Position numbers and translations under genes: made by a program
From: an uncultured Pseudorhodobacter sp.
GTDB lineage: Bacteria; Pseudomonadota; Alphaproteobacteria; Rhodobacterales; Rhodobacteraceae
Direction of reading: 5' to 3'
Assembly (NCBI GenBank): GCA_945957495.1
Contig: CAMFLG010000094.1
Coordinates: 1 to 9,288, forward strand
Length of the DNA: 9,288 nucleotides
Part shown: positions 1-6,933 of the stretch, piece after piece
Layout of the letters: each line of letters starts with the position of its first letter
How positions within the stretch are numbered: the stretch's first letter is position 1
Notes under the pieces: generated by a model
What the model was told of the DNA's origin: nothing
The model's database searches: none
What the model saw: the letters and a program-made list of their open reading frames with translations, nothing else

Positions 1-52
1 CACCACAACACTCGACTAGTCGTCGGCAGCGTCAGATGTGTATAAGAGACAG
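1..52 (+). other. Illumina Nextera adapter and i5 index (artefact)
   Basis: This is library-preparation sequence, not genome. Positions 20-52 match the 33-base Nextera read-1 transposase adapter, ending in the 19-bp Tn5 mosaic end at 34-52. Positions 12-19 (TCGACTAG) match the Nextera XT i5 index that I recall as S513, and 8-11 (ACAC) match the end of the P5 primer; 1-7 fit P5 poorly. Genomic sequence therefore begins at 53. The contig end is an untrimmed read end, so any reading frame crossing it is false there. Confidence 0.97.
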
Positions 53-53
53 T

Positions 54-830
54 ATGAAAATCGTATGAATCATTGTCGCTTATATATTTAAGAATCTCTG
101 GGATATGCCTCGCCTTTATGCCATCACCGCGCTGCCGAGTTAGAGACATTGACCCAGTAATTCCATCATTGAGTGTCTCAAAATCCAGGGTTCTAAATAG
201 CTCCACCATTTGAGTAGGTGAGCCTATCTTTGTACCTGCAGATATTTCTCTAGGAAGATTTTGGAATAGCGGGCCAGTTAGATTCTGTATTTGCGCTGTA
301 AATTCCATCATCGCCTCTTCAAACTGCGTAGAACCAGCCAAAGTTTCATAAACATCTGAAAGAAGCATCGCAAATATTGACTCATCCTTAATTGCTGGGA
401 TGTACATAAAACGAATCTTGTTTATGAATCTTGAGACGATGTGGCGTCTACTCTGTGGAATCGTGCTGGATATTTCTTCAGTATATTCATCTCCGCGAGA
501 TACTGTCCACTGCCTCTTAACGTAAAATTTCTTCCCAAGAGATTTCTGATACGTTGGTGGAGTATTAAATGTTATCTTGACATAAAGAAATTTTCTAACA
601 TCTTCAGAAGAATCCGCCTCAATTTTTCGAGCGACGCAAAAGTCTGTTCCGAAATCGAAATCCTGTGTGTGGTCGGGTCTTCCAGAGAAAAATAAGTTTA
701 ATGCCCGAACGATGTTTGATTTTCCGGAGTCATTTTTGCCGAATATTACATTGAGGTTATTTAGGTTTGAGAACTTCACCTTGTAAAAACTACGGAAGTA
801 TGAAATTTCGATCTCATCAACTAGGTTCAT
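54..830 (-). CDS. RecF/OLD-like AAA family ATPase, N-terminal part (3' end missing)
   Basis: An ATP-binding protein of the RecF/SMC/OLD-like (AAA_15 type) group. The 259 native residues start with an EIEISYFRSF strand typical of this group. A perfect Walker A follows, GKNDSGKS at residues 31-38. A FMYIPAIKDE segment lies at 141-150, and an ABC-signature-like RQRGDGIKARHIP segment at 232-244. Walker B and any C-terminal TOPRIM nuclease domain would lie beyond the break. The frame stays open into the adapter, adding the artefactual residues VSYTHLTLPTT. The ATG at 830 lies 12 bases after the stop of an upstream fragment, with only a weak GAAG as ribosome site. Such ATPases occur in defence systems (Gabija GajA, retron-OLD, Septu); which one this belongs to cannot be told. 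Its AT-rich composition differs from the catabolic genes, suggesting acquired DNA. Confidence 0.85.
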
Positions 831-842
831 TGCTTCACACCG

Positions 843-998
843 TTAAATTGAGTTAGGTTTCGGCGGTTCGTTGGTCGCGACGCGTTGAGCAATGTATTCA
901 TCTTCGGCGAGAGAATGCAATCTCGGCACCTGATATCGCACTAATTTCGTTAACCAGCCTTTAATGGCTGCCGCGTCTTCTCCGCTAACCCATTGAAA
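843..998 (-). pseudogene. orphan 51-codon open frame, likely C-terminal remnant
   Basis: A minus-strand frame runs from just inside an in-frame TAA (999-1001) to a TAA at 843-845. It encodes 51 residues, beginning FQWVSGEDAAAIKGW and ending EPPKPNSI. The residue make-up looks like real protein, with an amphipathic, charged middle and a proline-rich tail. It has no ATG; the only late alternatives are GTG or TTG codons that would leave about 30 residues or fewer. It ends 12 bases before the ATPase start, as a co-transcribed upstream gene would. I read it as the tail of the ATPase's partner gene, cut at the junction near 1000. I do not recognise the family, and chance openness of a short frame is possible. 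Confidence 0.4.
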
Positions 999-1117
999 TT
1001 ACAAAGATGCGCGCGTGTCGCACACGTACGACGCCCTAAGCCGGTGATCCGACATGGCTCGACACGCTGCATTTATTGGCCAAGCCGACGGCAAGCCCGT
1101 CCCTGCCAGCGCCCCCC
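999..1117. other. composition junction / non-coding gap
   Basis: Here the AT-richer left part meets the high-GC catabolic cluster. I see no tRNA, integrase, insertion-sequence end or obvious direct repeat. Two small hairpins exist: CGTGT-cgc-ACACG at 1014-1026 and GACGG-caagc-CCGTC at 1087-1101. Neither is followed by a T-run on the minus strand, so neither is a convincing terminator for the gene ending at 1118. The change could be a genomic-island edge or an assembly join. Confidence 0.5.
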
Positions 1118-2458
1118 TCAGCCCAGATCAAAGAAGCGGGCAAGCTCGACATCCGGCACCTTCTTGCGGAACTCGTCATGCTGGGCCTGCCGGGTGGCGG
1201 TGAAGGTCTCGACAAACCGTTCGCCCAGCCAGTCCCTGGCAAAGGCCGATCCCCGCAGCCGCTCGATCGCCTCGGGCATCGAGCGGGCGAAGTCGCGGTC
1301 GGGTTGCTGGGCATAGCCCGACCCCAGCGTTTCCGGGTCCGGCTCGATCTGTTCGATGATCCCGGCCGTGCCCGCCGCAATGGTCGCCGCCGCGCTGAGA
1401 TAGGGGTTGCAGTCGGCCCCAGGCAGGCGGTTTTCCACCCGCAGGCTGGCGGCATCATGGCCGACCAGCCGGAAACAGGTGGTGCGGTTTTCATAGCCCC
1501 AGGTCAGACCGGGCGGTGCAAAGGTGCCGGGCGCAAAGCGGCGGTAGGAATTGACCGTGGGTTGGAAAATCAGGGTCATGTCGCCGATATATTTCTGCAA
1601 CCCACCCAGGAAATGCCGGAAGGTCTGGCTGACCCCGTTCTTCTGCGCCGCATCATAGAAGATCGAATTGCCAGCCTTGTCTTTCATGCTGACATGCAGG
1701 TGAATGGACTGGCTGTCGGCCTGTTCGTTCCACCGCGGCATGAAGGTGACAGAGCGTCCTTGCCGCAGCGCCAGCGCCCGGATGAAGTTCTTCAGCAGCA
1801 CCAGCTGATCCGCCGGTTCCACGCCGGTGCCTGCGGCAATGCAGGCCTCCATGAAGCCGCCGCCGATCTCTTCATGCATCTTGGCAAGCGGAATGCCCAG
1901 CGGTTCGCACATCTCGGCAATGGCCTGATACCATTCGGTCTGCATGACCTGATAGATGATCAGATCGTGGCTGGCATGCGGGGTGGCGGTTTTCAGGTTG
2001 CGATAGCCCTTGTCGCGCGCGGATTCGGGGGTTTCATCAAACAGGGTGTATTCCAGTTCCATGCCGTATTTCGGCACCAGCCCTGCCGCATCACTGCGCG
2101 CCAGAACGGATTTCAGGATCGACCGCGGACAGATCTGCGCCGAAGGGCCGCTGTAGTTCGACAGCACCAGCAGATCGTACCCGGGTTTCGCCCAGGGAAT
2201 GCGCCGCACGCTGGTCGGGTCAATCACCAGCGGGTCGTCGTGAAAATCGCCGGTGTCATCATTGACGCCCGGCATCAACAGCATCGCATCCGTCGGGTCC
2301 AGCGCAAGCTGCGCCGGGGCCATGCCCATGCCGTTCTTGGCAATGCCCTTCAGGCTGCTGGCAGAGACCATCTGCCCGCGCAAAAGGCCGTTGGTGTCAG
2401 CCATCGCAACCGTGGCAAAGCGGCTTGCCGGATCGGCCAGAAATTCGTCCAATGTCAT
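1118..2458 (-). CDS. glutamine synthetase family protein (gamma-glutamyl-amine ligase type)
   Basis: A 446-residue member of the glutamine synthetase catalytic family, which joins glutamate to ammonia or an amine using ATP. Expected landmarks are present: ELE at 134-136 and E197/E204 (metal ligands), SIHLHVS at 251-257 (the catalytic-His strand), NSYRRF at 303-308, and RVENRLPG at 340-347 (phosphate/glutamate arginines). Length fits the PuuA and GlnA-like branches. The N-terminal beta-grasp part (MADTNGLLRG, 19-28) differs from assimilatory GlnA, which argues for an amine substrate. The frame is open further upstream, but the ATG at 2458 is preferred: it overlaps the tetR stop as ATGA and has AGGTGA 4 bases upstream. 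Gamma-glutamylation of isopropylamine or aniline by relatives (IpuC, TdnQ/AtdA1) is a precedent for catabolic use. The substrate here is unknown. It is the last gene of its unit. Confidence 0.88.
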   Translation of the reverse strand: MTLDEFLADPASRFATVAMADTNGLLRGQMVSASSLKGIAKNGMGMAPAQLALDPTDAMLLMPGVNDDTGDFHDDPLVIDPTSVRRIPWAKPGYDLLVLSNYSGPSAQICPRSILKSVLARSDAAGLVPKYGMELEYTLFDETPESARDKGYRNLKTATPHASHDLIIYQVMQTEWYQAIAEMCEPLGIPLAKMHEEIGGGFMEACIAAGTGVEPADQLVLLKNFIRALALRQGRSVTFMPRWNEQADSQSIHLHVSMKDKAGNSIFYDAAQKNGVSQTFRHFLGGLQKYIGDMTLIFQPTVNSYRRFAPGTFAPPGLTWGYENRTTCFRLVGHDAASLRVENRLPGADCNPYLSAAATIAAGTAGIIEQIEPDPETLGSGYAQQPDRDFARSMPEAIERLRGSAFARDWLGERFVETFTATRQAQHDEFRKKVPDVELARFFDLG

Positions 2459-3135
2459 TGGTTCACCTGTTGGGAAACGGGGGCGTGCAGCCCGTTCAAA
2501 GCGGCAAGATCGGTGGCGGGGTTGGTGGAATAGGCGCGCAAAAACACGCGCAAACCGTTGTGAACATAGCGGGCCAGCGCGTCGCGCGGGATCACGAGAT
2601 CGGGCTTGTAAAGGGCTTGTGTCCGGGGGGCCGACAGAATCAGGCCCCAAAGATCCTCTGCGGCAAGCTCGGCATCGTCAAAGCTCAGCCTGCCTGCGCC
2701 GCGCTGCGCTGTCAGATAATCCATCAGGCCTTTCAGCACCTGATCCGGCCCGGCGGCCTGATAGGCCCGGCCGATTTCAGGAAAACGCTGCACTTCGCCG
2801 ATCGTCAGCCGCGCCAGCGACAACAGGTCTGGCTGCATCACCGTATCAGCATAGGCCCAGGCAAAGCGGTGCAACTGCGCCACCATATCGCCCGCGCCGG
2901 CTTCGCGGAACGGCAGCAGCATGTCATCGCGCTTTTGCAGCATCATGGTGGCGAAAAGCTGCTCTTTGCTGTCGAAATACTGGTACAGCGTCGGCTTGGA
3001 CAGCCCCGCCGCCACCGCCACAGCATCCATCGAGGCGCCGGAATAGCCGCTTTCGGAAAAGACTTTCAGCGCCGCTGTCAGGATGCGCTTTTCGTTCATC
3101 AGCCGGTTCAGCTGGCGGCGGGGCATCTGGGTCAT
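2455..3135 (-). CDS. TetR family transcriptional regulator, AefR-like C-terminus
   Basis: A 226-residue repressor-type regulator. The N-terminal TetR DNA-binding domain covers about residues 15-62: ILTAALKVFSESGYSGASMD, then the recognition helix region GLSKPTLYQYFDSKEQLF (44-61). The C-terminal ligand/dimer domain, with RFPEIGRAY at 117-125 and the GAGRL turn at 146-150, resembles the AefR-type C-terminal domain (TetR_C_7). The ATG at 3135 overlaps the hydrolase stop as ATGA; a second ATG three codons later is possible. Its own stop overlaps the ligase start in the same way, so it is translated within the catabolic mRNA. It probably represses this operon through the palindrome at 6842-6867 and is released by a pathway compound. 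That pairing is inferred from position only. Confidence 0.92.
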   Translation of the reverse strand: MTQMPRRQLNRLMNEKRILTAALKVFSESGYSGASMDAVAVAAGLSKPTLYQYFDSKEQLFATMMLQKRDDMLLPFREAGAGDMVAQLHRFAWAYADTVMQPDLLSLARLTIGEVQRFPEIGRAYQAAGPDQVLKGLMDYLTAQRGAGRLSFDDAELAAEDLWGLILSAPRTQALYKPDLVIPRDALARYVHNGLRVFLRAYSTNPATDLAALNGLHAPVSQQVNQ

Positions 3136-4424
3136 GCGGTAAGCCTTGCCACAAACCGCTGCAGATGGCGGGTGTAGGCCTCGGCCCCCTCAACGTTGCA
3201 GACATGGCCGACGCCCGGGATCACCTCAAACTGCACATCGGGGGTATTGCTGGCATCAAAGATCCGCTCTGCCACGCCCCGGATTTCGGCGGGCGGGGCA
3301 AGCCGGTCAAATTCACCGGTCATCATCAGAACGGGCATGGTCAGTCTGGCAAAGTCGAATTTCTCCAGTGGGTTGGTGAAACAGATCAGCGCATCGCGAT
3401 AGGTCGATGCGGGGATCGCGGCCATCGAGGCCAGCAGTTCCGCCCGCACCTCTGCATTTGCATTCGGCCCGGCAATCACGTTGACCACCGCCGGGGCGAA
3501 ATCCGCGGGCACCTGCCCTGCGTTCAGCGGCACCTCTCGGCTGACCCGGAACGCCTCGCGTTCCGACGCGCCCGCCTCTGACATGCCGGTGCAACCGCCC
3601 GAAAGCACCAGACCGGCTAAACGGTCCGGGTGGCGCATCGCGAACGAGGTGGCGATCCAAGAGCCATAGGACAGGCCAACGAGGATCAGTTTGTCTGCCC
3701 CCAGAACCTCGGCCACACGCAAAATGTCAGCGCAATAATCATCGACGGTGGATTGTTTGGGGCCAAGTGTGCTGTCGCCATAGCCGCGCAGATCAAGCGC
3801 CGCCGCGCGGGTCTGCTGCCCGATGGCGGCAAGCTGGCGCTGCCAGTTCTGCCGCGCGCCGCCAATGCCGTGCAGGAACAGGCACAAGGGGCCGTCCTTT
3901 TCCGGGGTCAGGTCCAGCGCCAGAAGTGGCAGGTCGTCGATCATGCGCGTGTGAATGGGTGCGGCTTCGGGCAAGGCGTCCACGGGGATGTGCGGCGCGC
4001 CTGCCTCTGCCGCAGCAGCCAAGGCTGCAACAGCGTCGTTGAAAATCGCCTCGGTGCCCGCCGCGATGTCACGGGCCCGATCCGCCCGGGCGGAAAGACT
4101 TGCCGACATCAGAATGGCGCTGCCACCCTTTTCGGCGCGGGAAACGCTTAACCGGGCGTCATAATGCTCGGCCCCTTCGATGCCTTCGACATGGGTATAG
4201 GCCAGCGTCATGTCGGTATCGCTGAAATAGGTCAGGCGTTCGCGATAGGTCTTGCCTTCGCCCTTGGCGGTGAAGGCGCGGATCAGATGGCCCTGCGCAT
4301 CACGCTCCGCCACCATGGTGGCGATCAGCGGATGCCACAGGCCGCAGAAATCGCGGGCAATCGCCCAGACCGCCGCTGGCTCTGCCGTGGAAAACCCGAT
4401 GACCCGAACCTGTTCGCGCGCCAT
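3132..4424 (-). CDS. SRPBCC domain fused to alpha/beta hydrolase (possible N-formylmaleamate deformylase)
   Basis: A 430-residue two-domain protein. Residues about 4-140 form a SRPBCC (START/polyketide-cyclase-like) domain: VRVIGFSTAEPAAVWAIARD, then a WHPL loop and YRERL/YTHVEG strands. Residues about 155-430 form an alpha/beta hydrolase: oxyanion HGIGG at 185-189, nucleophile elbow GLSYGS with S252, acid D373 in TGEFDRLAPP, and H407 in GVGHVC. NicD, which removes formate from N-formylmaleamate after NicX cleavage, is an alpha/beta hydrolase of about 270 residues, so the C-terminal domain is a sensible NicD equivalent here. The SRPBCC extension is not part of NicD as I know it. The start at 4424 gives a 4-base gap to the preceding stop; the longer frame would overlap that gene by about 60 bases. 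An esterase or other C-C hydrolase role remains possible. Confidence 0.85.
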   Translation of the reverse strand: MAREQVRVIGFSTAEPAAVWAIARDFCGLWHPLIATMVAERDAQGHLIRAFTAKGEGKTYRERLTYFSDTDMTLAYTHVEGIEGAEHYDARLSVSRAEKGGSAILMSASLSARADRARDIAAGTEAIFNDAVAALAAAAEAGAPHIPVDALPEAAPIHTRMIDDLPLLALDLTPEKDGPLCLFLHGIGGARQNWQRQLAAIGQQTRAAALDLRGYGDSTLGPKQSTVDDYCADILRVAEVLGADKLILVGLSYGSWIATSFAMRHPDRLAGLVLSGGCTGMSEAGASEREAFRVSREVPLNAGQVPADFAPAVVNVIAGPNANAEVRAELLASMAAIPASTYRDALICFTNPLEKFDFARLTMPVLMMTGEFDRLAPPAEIRGVAERIFDASNTPDVQFEVIPGVGHVCNVEGAEAYTRHLQRFVARLTA

Positions 4425-4428
4425 CGAC

Positions 4429-5736
4429 TTACCGCAGACCTTTGAGCGTGCCGCTGTCACCGCGCCACAGGGACGAACGTGCGCCATCCAGATCGCCGGG
4501 GGCGTTGTCCAACTCGTTCATCTCGTATAGCGCGAGGACGCCGATATAGTCCTCCATGATCTCAGAGGTATAGGGCAGCATCAGCGCACCGCAGCGGCTG
4601 TCGCGGTACATGCGTTCCAGGGGCAGCGACTTCAGCATCGACTGGCCGCCACAGGTGCGGATCGCCATTGCGGCGATTTCCTGCACGCCTTCCATTACGT
4701 TGTATTGCGCGGCATACATCCGCAGCACCTCGGCCTTGGAGGGGAAGCCCTTGCACTCCGTGAAGGCCTGCCACCACAGCGCGCGCATATTGGCCAGACG
4801 CGCGTACATCTTGCTGACCGCGACGCGCTTGGTCGCATACATACGCCGGTCGATCGGCGGTTGGCCGGGCACCTTGCCCTGCAGATAGGCGACGGTGAAG
4901 TCATACGCCCCCTGCGCCACGCCCATATAGGTGGGCGACAGTGTGGCCATCATATGCGGCCAGTTGGGCAGGGTCTTGCCGAAAATACCGCGTGGCATCA
5001 GCAGGTCATCGGCGGTGACGACGACATCCTTCAGGATCAGGTCGCGCGAATTGGTCCCGCGCATGCCCAGCGGATCCCAGTCGCCCTTGACCTGCAGGCC
5101 GGGATTGTCCTTGTGAACGACGAACAGCATGGTGTCCTCGTGCCGGGGTTCCATCCCTTCAAACACCTCGGTGCAGACGATGGTGTAATAGTCGCAATAG
5201 CCGGCGAGGCTCGCGAATTTCTTGAACCCGTTGATCTTCCAGCCACCTTCAAACGCGCGGGCTTGGGTCTGGTTCGGTTTGGAGGTCCAGTTCTGCCCGC
5301 CTTCCGAAATCGGCTGCGAAAAGATCGCGCGTTCCTTCATCGCGCGGGTGAACTGCCGCGCGCGCAGCGGGGCGAATTCCGCCCTTTCTTCATCCGTCAG
5401 GTTCGGCATGTCGAACATGAAGCGCGACCATGCCATCGACGAATTGTGCATGTTGAAGGTCAGCGCCGTCGCGCCGCAGTATTTCGCAATCTCGGCGCCG
5501 ACCATGGCATATTCGCCCATGGAAAAGCCCCAGCCGCCGAATTCCTGCGGGATCGACAGGCCGAGGAAACCCGCATCCGCAAGATCCTTGTAATTCTCGG
5601 TCGGGAAAGAGGCGTCGTCATCCACCGCCTTGGCGCGGGCCGCAAAGGCCGGCCCCATGGCGTTGATCTTGTCCAGCGCCGCCAGAACCTCGGGGCGGAT
5701 GCGGGACAGGTCGTAGTAATCGGCGGGGCTGCTCAT
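4429..5736 (-). CDS. acyl-CoA dehydrogenase-fold flavoprotein, possible two-component monooxygenase
   Basis: A 435-residue protein of the acyl-CoA dehydrogenase superfamily. Landmarks are EFGGWGFSMGEY at 65-76, the flavin-binding strand QPISEGGQNWTSK at 141-153, INGFKKFASLAGYCD at 168-182, DPLGMRGTNSRDL at 221-233, and the C-terminal RTCGGQSMLKSLPLERMYRD at 360-379. Where MCAD-type enzymes carry the catalytic Glu (the IYEGT motif), this protein reads MLPYTSEI, placing Pro388 at that position. No CoA ligase lies in the window, while a flavin reductase does. This favours a group D (DszC/HsaA-like) hydroxylase, perhaps making the dihydroxypyridine ring. A dehydrogenase using a glutamate elsewhere, as in isovaleryl- or long-chain acyl-CoA dehydrogenase, is the alternative. 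AAAGGA lies just upstream of the ATG. It follows the dioxygenase by 21 bases. Confidence 0.85.
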   Translation of the reverse strand: MSSPADYYDLSRIRPEVLAALDKINAMGPAFAARAKAVDDDASFPTENYKDLADAGFLGLSIPQEFGGWGFSMGEYAMVGAEIAKYCGATALTFNMHNSSMAWSRFMFDMPNLTDEERAEFAPLRARQFTRAMKERAIFSQPISEGGQNWTSKPNQTQARAFEGGWKINGFKKFASLAGYCDYYTIVCTEVFEGMEPRHEDTMLFVVHKDNPGLQVKGDWDPLGMRGTNSRDLILKDVVVTADDLLMPRGIFGKTLPNWPHMMATLSPTYMGVAQGAYDFTVAYLQGKVPGQPPIDRRMYATKRVAVSKMYARLANMRALWWQAFTECKGFPSKAEVLRMYAAQYNVMEGVQEIAAMAIRTCGGQSMLKSLPLERMYRDSRCGALMLPYTSEIMEDYIGVLALYEMNELDNAPGDLDGARSSLWRGDSGTLKGLR

Positions 5737-5757
5737 CTTCGGTCCTTTCGCGGAAAA

Positions 5758-6810
5758 TCAGAGGGCCAGATCGCCCTGCAGCACGCCCTCTTTCACGACG
5801 ATGTGGCCGTCGAGGGCGATGGTGCAGTTGCGCATCGGCAGGTCAAAATGGCCAAGCGTATAGCGCCCGGCATATTGGTTGGCGCCGGTGGACCACAGGA
5901 AAGATCCGGCTAGGGCGCGGAATTCCACCGCCTGCATGTCGCGCTTGTCATACATCGCGGCAGAAACCCATTGCGCGCCGGGGTTCACGCCCCAGCCGAC
6001 ATGGCTCAGCCCATAGGCGTTCTTGTCGTTCCAGGCTTGCATGTATTCGCGCAGATGCAGGGCGTCGATGCCGTCGCCCTTGATCGCGGTCACGAAATCA
6101 TTCTCGACGGTAAAGTCGATCTGGCTGGTCAGGCAGGTCTTGAAGGTCAGGTTCATATCGCCCACCCCCATCACGATCCGGCCGTTGACCGCGTTCTTGC
6201 CGGGGAAGGCAAGGCAAAGGCCGCCCGGCCAATGCGCAACCGATCCGGGCGTGGTGCCAAAGCCCGGCGTGCCGCCACAGGGGGCGCCGCGCAGATCCAC
6301 CGTCAGATCGGTGCCGATGGCAGAGGTGACGCGCATCTCATTCGCTTCGCGCAGCATCTGGATACCCAACTGCACGCGCGCCGCATGTTCCGCCTTGGGT
6401 TCGGTGCGCTCCAGAATCTCGGGATGTTCGTTGGTGATCACAAACAACCGCGCGCGGCCTGCGTCTTCGATCTCCGGCCATTCGGGGGCGTGGATCAAGC
6501 CTTCCACGGTGCAATCGACGATCACGTCAACCCGTTTCAGCGCCTCGATCACCGCACGGTTGCCTTGCAAGGCCCAGCTTGTGCCGGTGGATTTGACCGG
6601 CACAGGGGCAGACAGCGGCGGCGTCGGCATCTGAATCAGGCAGAATTCCGCGCCAAGATCATAAAGCGCCAGCTCTGCCAGATGCACCAGAACCGGGCGC
6701 GACTGGGTTTCATGCACCAACGCCACTTGCGTGCCTTTGGCGATGCCGTTCAGCGCCAGAACCCGGCGAAAGCTCGCCAACCATTTGCCTTCGATGCGCT
6801 CTTGCAGCAT
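5758..6810 (-). CDS. nicX: 2,5-dihydroxypyridine 5,6-dioxygenase (NicX-like)
   Basis: A 350-residue non-heme iron ring-cleaving dioxygenase of the NicX/Hpo type, related to M29 aminopeptidases. NicX opens 2,5-dihydroxypyridine to N-formylmaleamate in the cytoplasm, using O2. The length equals that of Pseudomonas NicX as I remember it. The iron ligands are visible: H270 in YGLSHVGWG, then H321 and D323 in GHFDLPMRN, matching the H265, H318, D320 pattern recalled for NicX. Other shared segments are HWPGG (193-197), MGVGDM (214-219), AYGLSHVGWGVNPGAQW (265-281) and FLWSTGAN (304-311). The ATG at 6810 has AAGGGA about 7 bases upstream. It is the first gene after the palindrome-bearing promoter region. 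Substrate could be a substituted dihydroxypyridine rather than the parent; the middle of the protein (about 168-190) differs from the Pseudomonas enzyme. Confidence 0.87.
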   Translation of the reverse strand: MLQERIEGKWLASFRRVLALNGIAKGTQVALVHETQSRPVLVHLAELALYDLGAEFCLIQMPTPPLSAPVPVKSTGTSWALQGNRAVIEALKRVDVIVDCTVEGLIHAPEWPEIEDAGRARLFVITNEHPEILERTEPKAEHAARVQLGIQMLREANEMRVTSAIGTDLTVDLRGAPCGGTPGFGTTPGSVAHWPGGLCLAFPGKNAVNGRIVMGVGDMNLTFKTCLTSQIDFTVENDFVTAIKGDGIDALHLREYMQAWNDKNAYGLSHVGWGVNPGAQWVSAAMYDKRDMQAVEFRALAGSFLWSTGANQYAGRYTLGHFDLPMRNCTIALDGHIVVKEGVLQGDLAL

Positions 6811-6841
6811 GGGCCGTCCCTTTGTCGATTCGTGCTTGGCG

Positions 6842-6867
6842 AAATCTTAACTTGTGAGTTAAGATTT
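6842..6867. promoter_or_regulatory. perfect 11-bp-arm palindrome, probable TetR operator
   Basis: AAATCTTAACT, spacer TGTG, AGTTAAGATTT: the two arms are exact reverse complements. It lies in the gap between the flavin reductase stop and the dioxygenase start, 17 bases downstream of a TTGACA box, so it would overlap the -10 box and probably the transcription start. This is a typical position for repression. The natural binder is the TetR protein encoded in the same unit. I saw no second copy in the window. A hairpin acting in the 5' leader of the mRNA is a less likely reading. Confidence 0.7.
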
Positions 6868-6890
6868 TCCTCTGCGCGAGGTTCTGTCAA
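6861..6890 (-). promoter_or_regulatory. probable promoter of the dioxygenase operon
   Basis: On the minus strand a consensus -35 box TTGACA (6890-6885) is followed 18 bases later by AATCTT (6866-6861), which matches only three of six -10 positions. Upstream, 6891-6920 is strikingly AT-rich for this replicon (including the palindrome TTTTCGAAAA at 6896-6905) and may act as an UP element. The -10 falls inside the palindrome at 6842-6867. The start site cannot be fixed from sequence. Confidence 0.55.
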
Positions 6891-6933
6891 CAAGATTTTC
6901 GAAAATATTTCATTTTTCGGAAAAGATGAGGAA

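Noticed and set aside
441..695. Plus-strand 84-codon frame in the AT-rich region
   Set aside because: It is antisense to the ATPase coding sequence, which has clear motifs, and has no recognisable features itself.
1087..1101. GACGG/CCGTC hairpin after the ligase gene as a terminator
   Set aside because: The stem is only 5 bp and no T-run follows on the minus strand.
1076..2533. Long plus-strand open frame of 485 codons
   Set aside because: It lies antisense to the glutamine-synthetase-like gene and encodes a low-complexity, Arg/His/Gly-rich product with no family motifs. High G+C makes such antisense frames common.
2459..2650. N-terminal extension of the ligase frame
   Set aside because: It would overlap the TetR gene by nearly 200 bases. 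The ATGA overlap and good ribosome site support the start at 2458.
4705..5913. Plus-strand open frame of 402 codons
   Set aside because: It is a shadow of the acyl-CoA-dehydrogenase-like gene and runs through the dioxygenase stop and start region without motifs of its own.
6896..6919. AT-rich hairpin (CGAAAA/TTTTCG) as a terminator for the flavin reductase gene
   Set aside because: The stem is 6 bp of mostly A-T pairs with no proper T-tract after it. It fits better as the AT-rich region upstream of the -35 box, although partial read-through or termination cannot be excluded.
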